Assembly: GCA_046330135.1 (NCBI GenBank)
Contig: JAXLTI010000008.1
Coordinates: 186,001-250,000, forward strand
Direction: 5' to 3'
Source: CAYYFX01 sp046330135
Lineage (GTDB): Bacteria > ARS69
Length of the DNA stretch: 64,000 nucleotides
This document shows positions 35,312 through 43,254 of this stretch, piece after piece; position 1 is the first letter of the stretch; each line of letters starts with the position of its first letter. The translations under genes and the position numbers were made by a program. The notes below the pieces were generated by a model, which saw only the letters and a program-made list of their open reading frames with translations, made no database searches and had not been told where the DNA came from.

Positions 35312-36979
35312 ATGCCCGCGAGCCCGATCCCGCCTGCGCAGCCCCCGAAGCGCCTACCCGCGGGCCTTCTCGACCTCTGGCGCGTCGTGCGCGCCGCCGC
35401 GGAGACGACCGGGCGCGGTGCGCTCGCCCGCCGCCTCGGCGTGTCCACGCACACGCTCCAGCGCATCCTCGTGGACGGCGAGATTCCGCGCTTCCCGAGG
35501 GCTTCCGTCCGCCAGACGCGCTCCTGGACGCGGACGCTCGCGAGGCTCGCCCACCACTTCGACGCCGACGCGGCCGTCTGGATCCGCGCGGCGGGCATCC
35601 CGTGGGACGAGACGAGTCGAGAGGTCGTGCGCGAGACCCTGGATCGACTGCGCGGCACGCGCCCCGCGCGGTTCGCCGCTTCCTCGGGTGTCGTCGACGT
35701 GGGCCTCGTCGCCACGCCGCGGCTCGTCGACGACGACTTCCTCCTTCGCTGCGCACGACGCGTGGTCGGAAGCGTCGCGCCCGGCTCGGAGATCCGGATC
35801 CAGCGCGGTGCCGCGAGGCGGCTCGTGGAGGAGCTTCTCTCTCATCCGCCGAGGATCTCTCTGGCGGTCGGCCTCTTCGACTCCGCTCAGCTCCGCGCAC
35901 ACGGCCTGCGCATGCTGCCGATTCCGGGTTGGCGACCGGCCTTCTCCGCGCTCCTCGTGCGCGCGGCCGGCTCGTCGCCTGCGGCGCTGCGCTGGGAGGA
36001 CGTCGCCCGCGGGACCGCTCCGCCGAGTCTCCGCTACGTCGTGGTGGACGGCGATCCGGCCGACGCCTTCGTGCGCGCCCACTGGGGCCTGCCGGCGGAG
36101 CGCGTGCAGGCGCACGCCGGCGCTTCCGCGCACGACCTCGCAGAGCACCTCGGACGCGAGGCGGGCTCCACGCCGGGGCGCGCGGTTCTCTTCCTCGCGG
36201 ACGAAGGGCTCTGCCGCGTCACGCTCGCCACGCTCCGCGACGCGCGCGATGAGACGCTCATGGCGGAGCTCATCGCGCCGCCCCCGGAGGAGGCGCCGCG
36301 TTTCCCCTTGGCGCTCGCGCTGCCGCCGGACGGAGGCTCGTGGAGCGCCGCCGTGACGCACGCGTGGGAAGCGGAGGTCTTCGGTCCGGCGAAGGCGTCC
36401 ACGGCACGGCTCTACGCCGACGCGATGCGACGCGGCTCACGGCTGCTCGCGGGGCGCGCGAAGGAAGTCGGCCTCGAAGGGCCGAGCGACGTCCGTCCCG
36501 AGCACTTCCGCGAAGCCGATCCCGCGTTTCAGCGCGTGCTCGTGCGCGAGCTGCTCGCGGGCCTCCTCGCCGAGCGCGGACTCCGGGCGCACACTGCGCC
36601 GGACGCGCCGGGTGCGCTCGAGACCTGGGAGGAGGTGGCCGCGCTCGCGCACGCCGTGGTCCCCCCGGAGTGGCGCCCGGTGCTGGATTCGGTCGCCTGG
36701 GCGGCCCGGCGGGACCTCTTTGCGGGAACCCGCGCCCTCGAGCGTCCGTATCACCCGCACTGCCTGTCCTGCTCCACGTCGCTCCGGGAGTACCCGGGCC
36801 CCTCCACGTCCTACTGCCGCTTCTGCGCGGACGAGGAGGGGAGGTTGCGGTCGCGGAAGGAAGTGCACGAGCTGATCGCGCATTGGATGGAAGCGTGGCA
36901 AGGTGATCTCACGCACGAACGGGCGCTGGAGCGCGCGGCAAGGTACATGAGCGCGATGCCCGCTTGGTCGGAGAACTAG
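35312..36979 (+). CDS. HTH / periplasmic-binding-protein-like / zinc-ribbon regulator
   Basis: 555 aa, no signal peptide. Residues about 20-95 form a Cro/C1-type helix-turn-helix (LARRLGVSTHTLQRIL). Residues about 120-380 read like a bilobal type-2 solute-binding fold (VDVGLVATPRLVDDDF, LALALPPDGGSWSAAV), as in the ligand part of LysR-type regulators. The end holds a zinc ribbon (CLSC at about 484, CRFC at about 502) followed by a helical stretch ending RAARYMSAMPAW, like the Zn-ribbon-2 family. The order is unusual. ATG 35312 has GGAGAG upstream. A likely ligand-responsive transcription factor whose own promoter carries a palindrome. The domain calls are by eye and the middle one is least certain. 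Confidence 0.7.
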   Translation: MPASPIPPAQPPKRLPAGLLDLWRVVRAAAETTGRGALARRLGVSTHTLQRILVDGEIPRFPRASVRQTRSWTRTLARLAHHFDADAAVWIRAAGIPWDETSREVVRETLDRLRGTRPARFAASSGVVDVGLVATPRLVDDDFLLRCARRVVGSVAPGSEIRIQRGAARRLVEELLSHPPRISLAVGLFDSAQLRAHGLRMLPIPGWRPAFSALLVRAAGSSPAALRWEDVARGTAPPSLRYVVVDGDPADAFVRAHWGLPAERVQAHAGASAHDLAEHLGREAGSTPGRAVLFLADEGLCRVTLATLRDARDETLMAELIAPPPEEAPRFPLALALPPDGGSWSAAVTHAWEAEVFGPAKASTARLYADAMRRGSRLLAGRAKEVGLEGPSDVRPEHFREADPAFQRVLVRELLAGLLAERGLRAHTAPDAPGALETWEEVAALAHAVVPPEWRPVLDSVAWAARRDLFAGTRALERPYHPHCLSCSTSLREYPGPSTSYCRFCADEEGRLRSRKEVHELIAHWMEAWQGDLTHERALERAARYMSAMPAWSEN

Positions 36980-36991
36980 GAGGTGACCGCC

Positions 36992-37426
36992 ATGTTCCTC
37001 TCTCTGCTTCTCGTCACGTTTCTCGTGGCCGTGGCCGCGTGCGCCGTGGTGGCGATGCTCTTCGCGCGGCCGATCGCGACGATCCTCGAGCGTCTGGTCA
37101 GCCCGGCGATGGGTCACGCCTGGGTCCGCTACCTCAAGTTCGCGATCTACGTCGTGGGCATCTCCGGCGGCGTGCGCATCTGGGATCTGGAGAAGTACAT
37201 CACGGGGCAGGGCCCGGACCAGAAGCCGGTCGTGCTCAACCAGGATCGCTGGATTTTGGAGATCTACCGCACGGTGATCCAGACGCTGCAGAGCACGGCG
37301 TGGATGTTGCTCGTGTTCTTCATCTTCTCGCTGATCGCCTACGTCATTCTGCGCGGCTTCGAGCTGCGCCGCGAGAAGCGCGGCCCCGCGGACGCGGACG
37401 CGCCCGTCGAGCGCAGCGCGCCCTGA
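36992..37426 (+). CDS. small membrane protein of unknown function
   Basis: 144 aa. It has an N-terminal hydrophobic helix (FLSLLLVTFLVAVAACAVV), a weaker one (YLKFAIYVVGISGGV), and a strong C-terminal helix (WMLLVFFIFSLIAYVIL) followed by a charged tail. I do not recognise the family. The ribosome site AGGAGGTGA overlaps the stop of the regulator gene, so both are probably on one transcript. The site fits ATG 36992 (8 nt spacing) better than the in-frame GTG at 36983. Confidence 0.75.
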   Translation: MFLSLLLVTFLVAVAACAVVAMLFARPIATILERLVSPAMGHAWVRYLKFAIYVVGISGGVRIWDLEKYITGQGPDQKPVVLNQDRWILEIYRTVIQTLQSTAWMLLVFFIFSLIAYVILRGFELRREKRGPADADAPVERSAP

Positions 37427-37522
37427 GCCGCGCGCCCGGAAAGCTCTTGCCACCGCGGGCACGTCGCGGAATCCTCGATCCCATTCTACGCAGGTCCTGA
37501 CTCGTGTTTCGGGAGGAAGCCC

Positions 37523-38122
37523 ATGAAGAGGTCGCTGGTCGTCCTGATCGTCGTGTTCGTCGTCGTTCTCCTCGGTGCGAACTGGGGCTGCGGCACCTAC
37601 AACGGGCTCGTGTCCATGGAGGAGGGAGTGAACTCCGCGTGGGCGCAGGTCCAGAACGTGTATCAGCGGCGCGCGGATCTCGTCCCGAATCTCGTGGCCA
37701 CCGTCCAGGGCGCGGCCGACTTCGAGCGCGGCACCCTGACGGACGTCATCAATGCGCGCGCGAAGGCCACCCAGGTCACGATCGACTCCTCCGTGCTGAA
37801 CGATCCGGCGAAGTTCTCGCAATTCCAGGCCGCGCAAGGCGAGCTGGGCGGCGCGCTCTCGCGCCTCCTCGTGGCGGTGGAGAAGTACCCGGATCTCAAG
37901 GCGAACGAGAACTACCTCCAGCTGCAGAGCCAGCTCGAAGGCACCGAGAACCGCATCGCGGTCGAGCGGCGCAAGTTCAACGAGGTGGCCCAGGGCTTCA
38001 ACGCCCGGATCCGCACCGTGCCCACGAACTTCGTGGCGAACATGGCGGGGTTGCACCACAAGGAGTACTTCCAGGCGGACGCCACGGCGCAGAAGGCGCC
38101 CGAGGTGAAGTTCGGACATTGA
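37523..38122 (+). CDS. lemA: LemA family protein
   Basis: 199 aa with an N-terminal membrane helix followed by the LemA helical domain: YNGLVSMEEGVNSAWAQVQN, RRADLVPNLVATV, ANENYLQLQSQLEGTENRIA and ERRKFNEVAQGFN. LemA proteins lie at the membrane with an extracytoplasmic coiled domain; their function is unclear. Pairing with TPM-domain proteins is common and is repeated here. GGGAGGAAG precedes ATG 37523. Confidence 0.92.
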   Translation: MKRSLVVLIVVFVVVLLGANWGCGTYNGLVSMEEGVNSAWAQVQNVYQRRADLVPNLVATVQGAADFERGTLTDVINARAKATQVTIDSSVLNDPAKFSQFQAAQGELGGALSRLLVAVEKYPDLKANENYLQLQSQLEGTENRIAVERRKFNEVAQGFNARIRTVPTNFVANMAGLHHKEYFQADATAQKAPEVKFGH

Positions 38123-38124
38123 GA

Positions 38125-38904
38125 ATGCTCCGCTCGCTCGCTCTCCTCGGGATCGTGGCGCTGCTCGCGGGCGGCGCCGCGCCCGCCCTCGCGCGGAAGC
38201 TCCCTCCGGCGCCGTCCACCTACGTCCTCGACGAGGTCGGTTGGCTGAGCGCTTCCGAGCAGGCGAAGCTCTCTCGCGCGCTACTGGACTACGAGCGCGA
38301 GACGAGCAACCAGATCGTCGTGGCGGTCTTCGACTCGCTCGGGGACGAGGATCTCGCGGACTTCAGCCAACGCGTCGCCGAGGCGTGGCGCATCGGGCAG
38401 AAGGATCGTAACAACGGGATCCTGCTCGCGATCTACGTCGCCGAGCGGCAGGTGGACATCGAGGTCGGTTACGGGCTCGAGCCCGTCGTGACCGACCTGA
38501 TCACGAACGAGATCCGCACCGGCATCCTGGTGCCGGCGCTCCGCGCAGGACGTCATGCCGAGGGGATCTTCGCGGCCACGTCCGCGCTCATGGACGCCGC
38601 GCGCGGCGAGTTCAAGGGCACCGGACGGGCCGGCTCCGAGACCGCGCCGTGGAAGAAGATCCTGCTCTTCGTCATCTTCTTCGTGGTCGTCTCGATGCTC
38701 TCGTCGCGCTTCGGCGGTGCCGGGCCTTTCATCCTCGGCCCTCCGGGACTCGGCCGGTCGGGACGCCTCTACCGGGGGGGCGGATTCGGAGGCTTCGGAG
38801 GCTTCGGAGGCTTCGGGGGCGGTGGCTTCGGCGGCGGTGGCGGCGGCGGGTTCAGCGGCGGCGGCGGCTCGTTCGGCGGCGGCGGCGCGCGGGGAGGCTG
38901 GTAA
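38125..38904 (+). CDS. TPM-domain protein with Gly-rich C-terminus (YgcG-like)
   Basis: 259 aa. A signal peptide (LLAGGAAPALA) is followed by a TPM domain: VLDEVGWLSASEQAKLSRAL, NQIVVAVFDSLGDEDLADFS, RNNGILLAIYVAERQVDIEVGYG split over the domain, then a membrane helix (KILLFVIFFVVVSML) and a C-terminal run of Gly and Phe (GGFGGFGG, GGGGFSGGGG). This layout is typical of YgcG-like proteins encoded beside lemA. It lies 2 nt after lemA. A role at the envelope is expected; phosphatase activity is known only for plant TLP18.3. Confidence 0.88.
   Translation: MLRSLALLGIVALLAGGAAPALARKLPPAPSTYVLDEVGWLSASEQAKLSRALLDYERETSNQIVVAVFDSLGDEDLADFSQRVAEAWRIGQKDRNNGILLAIYVAERQVDIEVGYGLEPVVTDLITNEIRTGILVPALRAGRHAEGIFAATSALMDAARGEFKGTGRAGSETAPWKKILLFVIFFVVVSMLSSRFGGAGPFILGPPGLGRSGRLYRGGGFGGFGGFGGFGGGGFGGGGGGGFSGGGGSFGGGGARGGW
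38772..38899 (+). repeat. Gly-rich coding repeat
   Basis: Tandem GGAGGCTTC units followed by GGCGGTGGC-type units encode the Gly/Phe tail of the TPM protein. Confidence 0.7.
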
Positions 38905-38944
38905 TGACGCGCCGGCGTCGCGGCGACGGACAGGGAGGCTGGTG

Positions 38945-39418
38945 ATGGCGAAGCGGCACGCTCATCCGCACCGCTTCCTCAGCGCGGAGGAGGCGCAGCG
39001 CGTCGTGGATGCCATCGGCGACGCCGAGGCGAAGAGCCACGGGGAGATCCGTGTGCACGTCGAGAAGCGCTGCAAGGGCGGCGATCCCGTCGCGCGCGCG
39101 AAGGTCGTGTTCGAGAAGCTCGGCATGACGCGCACCGAGCTGCGCTGCGGCGCGCTCATCTACCTCGCCACCGAGCATCGCCTCTTCGCCGTCATCGGGG
39201 ACCGGGGCATCCACGAGAGAGTCGGCGACGACTTCTGGACGGGCGCGGTGGCCGCCATGCAGCAGCGCTTCGCAGCGGGCGAGTTCGCGGAGGGTCTGGT
39301 GGAGGCGATCGGCCGCATCGGCGACGCGCTGGTCGCGCACTTCCCGCGCGACGCCGGCGGGGCGGACGTGGACGAGCTGCCGAACGAGATCAGCTTCGGG
39401 GACGAGACGGCGCAGTAG
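38945..39418 (+). CDS. cytoplasmic TPM-domain protein
   Basis: 157 aa, no signal peptide or membrane helix. The TPM core is shorter than in the upstream gene: FLSAEEAQRVVDAIGDAEA, GEIRVHVEKRC, LIYLATEHRLFAVIGDRGIH and DFWTGAVAAMQQRF. Two TPM genes in a row behind lemA is a known arrangement. The ribosome site GGGAGG lies in a 16-nt stretch that repeats the end of the previous gene (see findings). Function unknown. Confidence 0.82.
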   Translation: MAKRHAHPHRFLSAEEAQRVVDAIGDAEAKSHGEIRVHVEKRCKGGDPVARAKVVFEKLGMTRTELRCGALIYLATEHRLFAVIGDRGIHERVGDDFWTGAVAAMQQRFAAGEFAEGLVEAIGRIGDALVAHFPRDAGGADVDELPNEISFGDETAQ

Positions 39419-39522
39419 CCGACAGTGCCGGCGTCCCCGACCGACACCACTCCCCGCGTGCGACTCGCCCCACGCTCCTCCGTCGACGCTGCCCTCATGC
39501 CGAGGAGGCTCCCCCCGGCGCT

Positions 39523-41004
39523 CTACGGTGCCGCCGTTCGCCGATACACGCTCCACGTGGAGCCCGACAACCGGATCGAGGCGAAGATCCGTCGCAGCGC
39601 GTAGCGGTGTCCGAGGTCGTCCGTGACGGACGGCGCCGCGACGACGACTCCGTCGGTCCGTTGCGTGATGTACCAGTCCGTACCCTCGCGCGGCCGGTGA
39701 CCGCGATCGAAGTAGACGAAGCGCTGCCCCGGACGCAGGAAGCGCTCGTAGTAGGCGAGGACGCGGGCCACGCGGAAGTCGTGATCCGCGCTCACGCTCA
39801 CGTAGGGGCCCGACGTCTCGGCGCCGATCATGCGAACCGCCGCCACGTATCCCCCGCGACCCGCGCGCGAGAGCGCAGCGACGTGCCACAGGTTGCCGGC
39901 CACGTAGGCGCCGAGCACGAGGGCCGCGACGACGCGCCGCGGCGACGACGTCGACAGCGCGGCGGCGAGGATGCGGCCGACCGCCAGGAGCGCGAACGCC
40001 GCCGGCACGAGGAAGTAGCGCACGAAGAGCACCGGCCCGCGCACGAGGGCGGCGACGGTCGCGGGCGAGATCAGCACGACGACGAGGTAGAAGACCCAGG
40101 AGTCATCGCGCGTGGCGCGGCTCGGCACGAGCGCCGGAACCAGGACGCCGAGCGAGAGAAGGCACACGACCCACGCGCCGACCCCGACCGCCGGTCCCCC
40201 CGCGACGCTCGAGACAGTCTCGACGATCACGTCGACGGCGCGGTAGTCCGGGCCGCCCCCGATCTGCGTGCCGCGAAGGGCACCGAGCCAGAACAGCGCC
40301 AGCGCGACCGCCGGAACGCCGAACGCGGCGGCCACCCGCCTCGCCACGCGCACCGCGCCTCCGCCTTGCCGGGCCTCGTGAGCCACGAGCCACGCGAAGG
40401 CGGCGACCATGAAGTGCAACGCGGTCACGTGCGCGAGGACAGCGAGGATCCCGCAGGCCCAGAAGGCGGCCGCGCGAGCGAGGGTCGGCGCGTCGGCGAA
40501 GCGCAGCAGGGCCAGCCATCCCGCCATCGAGAGGCACACCGCCGGCGAGTACCCGCGCGCCTCCGACGCGTAGTTGATCAGCAGGAAGGACGCGGCCACG
40601 AGCGCCGCCGCCAGGCGCGCGCCGACGAGACCGTCGCGCCGCCCCACGAGCCACGCGCACGCGACCGTCGCCACCCCCGCCGCGTACGACGGCAGGCGGT
40701 ACACCGGCCACCACGCGCGGTCGCCCAGCAGGTAGAGGAAGATCGTGTTCAGGTGATGGTTGTTGTCCACGCGGAAGACGCGGAACACGTCGAGCACGGA
40801 GCGCATCGCGCGCGTGGCGGTGAGAGACCAGATCTCGTCCAGCCAGAGATCGCTGAAGAGCCCCGCCAGTCGCAGTACCGCCGCCGCGAGGAGGATCGCC
40901 GTGAGCGACCCGACCCACGACGCCCGGCCCGAGCTCACGGAGGGACCCTTCGAGCTCGCCGGACGCTCCGCGCTCCGCGAGGGGCGGCGCTCCGCGCGCG
41001 TCAC
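39523..41004 (-). CDS. membrane glycosyltransferase-39-like protein, last gene of the Ehr operon
   Basis: 493 aa with about 10-12 hydrophobic helices. It starts with a helix followed by a D-E pair (FSDLWLDEIWSL), the catalytic-loop signature of GT39/ArnT-type enzymes that move a sugar from a polyprenyl carrier, then NNHHLNTIFLYLL and a small C-terminal soluble domain. The start is GTG 41004, overlapping the stop of the ferredoxin/NuoB-like gene (GTGA), so it is translationally coupled to the Ehr genes although no functional link is known. The acceptor is unknown. Confidence 0.72.
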   Translation of the reverse strand: MTRAERRPSRSAERPASSKGPSVSSGRASWVGSLTAILLAAAVLRLAGLFSDLWLDEIWSLTATRAMRSVLDVFRVFRVDNNHHLNTIFLYLLGDRAWWPVYRLPSYAAGVATVACAWLVGRRDGLVGARLAAALVAASFLLINYASEARGYSPAVCLSMAGWLALLRFADAPTLARAAAFWACGILAVLAHVTALHFMVAAFAWLVAHEARQGGGAVRVARRVAAAFGVPAVALALFWLGALRGTQIGGGPDYRAVDVIVETVSSVAGGPAVGVGAWVVCLLSLGVLVPALVPSRATRDDSWVFYLVVVLISPATVAALVRGPVLFVRYFLVPAAFALLAVGRILAAALSTSSPRRVVAALVLGAYVAGNLWHVAALSRAGRGGYVAAVRMIGAETSGPYVSVSADHDFRVARVLAYYERFLRPGQRFVYFDRGHRPREGTDWYITQRTDGVVVAAPSVTDDLGHRYALRRIFASIRLSGSTWSVYRRTAAP

Positions 41005-41780
41005 GTCGCCTCCTCCGCCTCCCGTCGACCGAGGAGTCGCAGGAGGCCGTCGAGGATCGTGAAGGGGTGCGGCGGGCAACCCGCCACGAAGAGATCGACC
41101 GGCACCACGGCGCTCGCCCCGTTCGCCACCTCCGGATGATCTGCGTACGGGCCGCCCGAGATCGCGCAGGCGCCCACCGCGATCACGAGGCGCGGCGGCG
41201 GCAGCGCGTCGTAGGCCTTGCGGAGCGCGAGCTGCATGTTCTTCGTGACCGGGCCCGTGATGAGCAGCCCGTCCGCGTGGCGCGGCGACGCCGTGAACTG
41301 GATGCCGAAGCGCCCGAGGTCGAAGACGATCGTGCCGAGGACGTTCACGTCGGACTCGCAGCCGTTGCAGCCGCCCGCGCTCACTTGCCGGAGCTGGAGC
41401 GAGCGGCCGTAGAGGCGCCGCGTCTTCTCGTCCAGCGCCTTCGCGAGCGTCAGACCCTTCGCGTCCAGGAGGAGATCCTCGCGCCGGCGCGTCGCGAGGC
41501 GATAGTCCCGACCGTAGCCGATCGCGCCTTCGGGGCAGGCCTCCACGCAGTCCGTGCAGAAGAGACAGCGACCGAGGTCGATGCGCGGCGGCCCTCCCGC
41601 CTCCGGCAGCGTGATCGCGTCGGTGGGGCAGGCGTCCGCGCAGGCGCGGCAATCGGGGGCGCATCGCTTCGGGTCCACCTCCGGTCGCCCGCGGAACCGC
41701 TCCGGAAGCGCCGACGGATCCGGCGGAAACGCCGAAGTCCGATGGCCCTGCCGAAGGCGCGCGCGGAGAGACTTCAGCAT
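41001..41780 (-). CDS. Ehr complex small subunit: ferredoxin fused to NuoB-like domain
   Basis: 259 aa. The N-terminal part carries two 4Fe-4S sets (Cys 40, 44, 47, 51 and Cys 72, 75, 78, 82). The C-terminal part is NuoB/HycG-like with all four ligands of the proximal cluster (Cys 138, 141, 205, 235, in GGCNGC, GACAISGG and GCPPHP). In formate hydrogenlyase these are separate genes (HycF and HycG). It would carry electrons from a soluble donor to the membrane part. It lies 7 nt downstream of the large subunit gene. It is the strongest sign that this complex still does redox chemistry. Confidence 0.88.
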   Translation of the reverse strand: MLKSLRARLRQGHRTSAFPPDPSALPERFRGRPEVDPKRCAPDCRACADACPTDAITLPEAGGPPRIDLGRCLFCTDCVEACPEGAIGYGRDYRLATRRREDLLLDAKGLTLAKALDEKTRRLYGRSLQLRQVSAGGCNGCESDVNVLGTIVFDLGRFGIQFTASPRHADGLLITGPVTKNMQLALRKAYDALPPPRLVIAVGACAISGGPYADHPEVANGASAVVPVDLFVAGCPPHPFTILDGLLRLLGRREAEEAT

Positions 41781-41787
41781 CCTCGCC

Positions 41788-43254
41788 TCACAGGTCGTGA
41801 CCGCAGTACGAGAGATTGAAGCTCTTGTTGCAGAGAGGGAAGTCGGAGATCTGCTGCGAGCGCATCGCGTACGCGAGGCCCGACCAGTTGTGGAAGGACG
41901 GGTCCACGACCTCGTACGTCGAGAAGCGGCCGCGCTCGTCGGTGGCCACCACGTGGCAGATCTCGCCGCGCCACCCCTCCACGAGCGTCACGGCGAGCCG
42001 GTCGGGAGCGAGGGCTCCCGGGTCGATGCGCGACGGACCGGGCGGCAGCGCCCCGATCTGCTCGCGCAGGAACGTCCCCGAGCGCTGGATCTCGAGCCAG
42101 CGGACGAGCGCGCGGGCGAGCACGTCGCCCGACTCGCCCGTGGAGACCGGAATCTGGACGAAGCGCCAGATGCCGGAGGGGAACTCCGCCCGGGCGTCGC
42201 GCGCGAGGCCGGACGCGCGCGCGGCCGGGCCCACGAGACCCAGGTCCCGGCACACATCCCCCGGGAGAATGCCCGTGTCCTCGAAGCGCGCCTGCACCGA
42301 CGGAGATTCCCACAGGAGCTGCACCGCGCCCGCCACGTCGGTGAGCGCGCGCTCGAGGCGGGCGAGCATCTCCGGAACGAGCGTGTCGTCCACGTCGAAC
42401 GCCACGCCGCCGGGGCGCACCCAGCCGCGCCCGAAGCGGCTTCCGCACGCGGCGGCCGTGAGGTTGAGGAACTCGCCGCGCAGTCGGCCGCAGTAGGCGG
42501 CCGTGGGCAGGTAGCCCACGTCGCCCGCGAGCGCGCCGAGATCCCCGACGTGATTCGCGAGGCGCTCCAGCTCCAGCGCGATGCCGCGCAGCGCTTGGGC
42601 ACGCGCAGGAACGCGGCACGCCGTGAGCGCCTCCACCGCTTCGCAGTACGCGGTAGCGTGGCCGACGGTGGTGTCGCCCGCGAGGGTCTCCGCGTAGTGG
42701 ATCGATCGCCTGGTGGGGCCGGCCTCGAGCGCCCGCAGGGCGCCGCGGTGCTGGTAGCCGAGCGCGATCTCGAGGTGGAGCACCGTCTCCCCGTGACACT
42801 GGAAGCGGAAGTGCCCGGGCTCGATGACGCCGGCGTGGATCGGGCCCACCGCGACCTCGTGCACCTCGTCGCCCTCCACACGGAAAAAGTCCGCGACGGG
42901 CTCGCGAACGGGCTTGAGCCACGGATGTCCCTCGGGTACGACGCCATGACGCTCGGCGATCTCGCGCTCGAAGAGGTGGGCCGACGGGCAATCCGGCGTC
43001 AGCGCCGCGTACGACGCGCCGATCTCCGCGGCCGAGAGCGCGAGGGTGCCGGCATCGCCGTCCGCCAGGACGGCGCAGAGACGCGCCGGCCCCTCCGATG
43101 CGCGAACGGCGAAGAGCGCCGCGAGGCGGCCACCGGCCGCGATGCCCGCGATCACGCCGGCGCGGAAGTCCGCGAACGAGAGCACGGGAACGTCGGCGGC
43201 CGGCGCGGACTCGCCGTTGCGCAGCTCGAGCGCGCGTCTCGTGCCCGTGCTCAC
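41788..43254 (-). CDS. Ehr complex large subunit (HyfG/HycE-like, Ni-Fe ligands absent)
   Basis: 488 aa. A NuoC-like N-domain (about 1-110) is fused to a NuoD/HycE-like domain, as in group 4 hydrogenases. The two places where hydrogenases hold Ni-Fe lack the cysteine pairs. Near residue 190 the sequence reads AGDTTVGHATAYC where HycE has RVCGICGFAH, and near 453 it reads DPSFHNWSG where HycE has DPCxxC. The end, LCNKSFNLSYCGHDL, is like that of non-hydrogenase Ehr proteins. So H2 chemistry is very unlikely. GTG 43254 overlaps the preceding stop (GTGA). Confidence 0.87.
   Translation of the reverse strand: MSTGTRRALELRNGESAPAADVPVLSFADFRAGVIAGIAAGGRLAALFAVRASEGPARLCAVLADGDAGTLALSAAEIGASYAALTPDCPSAHLFEREIAERHGVVPEGHPWLKPVREPVADFFRVEGDEVHEVAVGPIHAGVIEPGHFRFQCHGETVLHLEIALGYQHRGALRALEAGPTRRSIHYAETLAGDTTVGHATAYCEAVEALTACRVPARAQALRGIALELERLANHVGDLGALAGDVGYLPTAAYCGRLRGEFLNLTAAACGSRFGRGWVRPGGVAFDVDDTLVPEMLARLERALTDVAGAVQLLWESPSVQARFEDTGILPGDVCRDLGLVGPAARASGLARDARAEFPSGIWRFVQIPVSTGESGDVLARALVRWLEIQRSGTFLREQIGALPPGPSRIDPGALAPDRLAVTLVEGWRGEICHVVATDERGRFSTYEVVDPSFHNWSGLAYAMRSQQISDFPLCNKSFNLSYCGHDL

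Noticed and set aside
38772..38899. Possible tandem-repeat or CRISPR-like array
   Set aside because: The repeats are in frame and encode the usual Gly-rich tail of a YgcG-like protein; there are no spacers.
38904..38945. A 13-codon frame between the two TPM genes as a gene
   Set aside because: Too short and explained by a duplicated junction; kept only as a finding.
41788..43254. Calling the 41-48 kb operon a [NiFe]-hydrogenase or formate hydrogenlyase
   Set aside because: The large subunit lacks both CxxC pairs and no maturation, HyfA/J or formate dehydrogenase genes are nearby.
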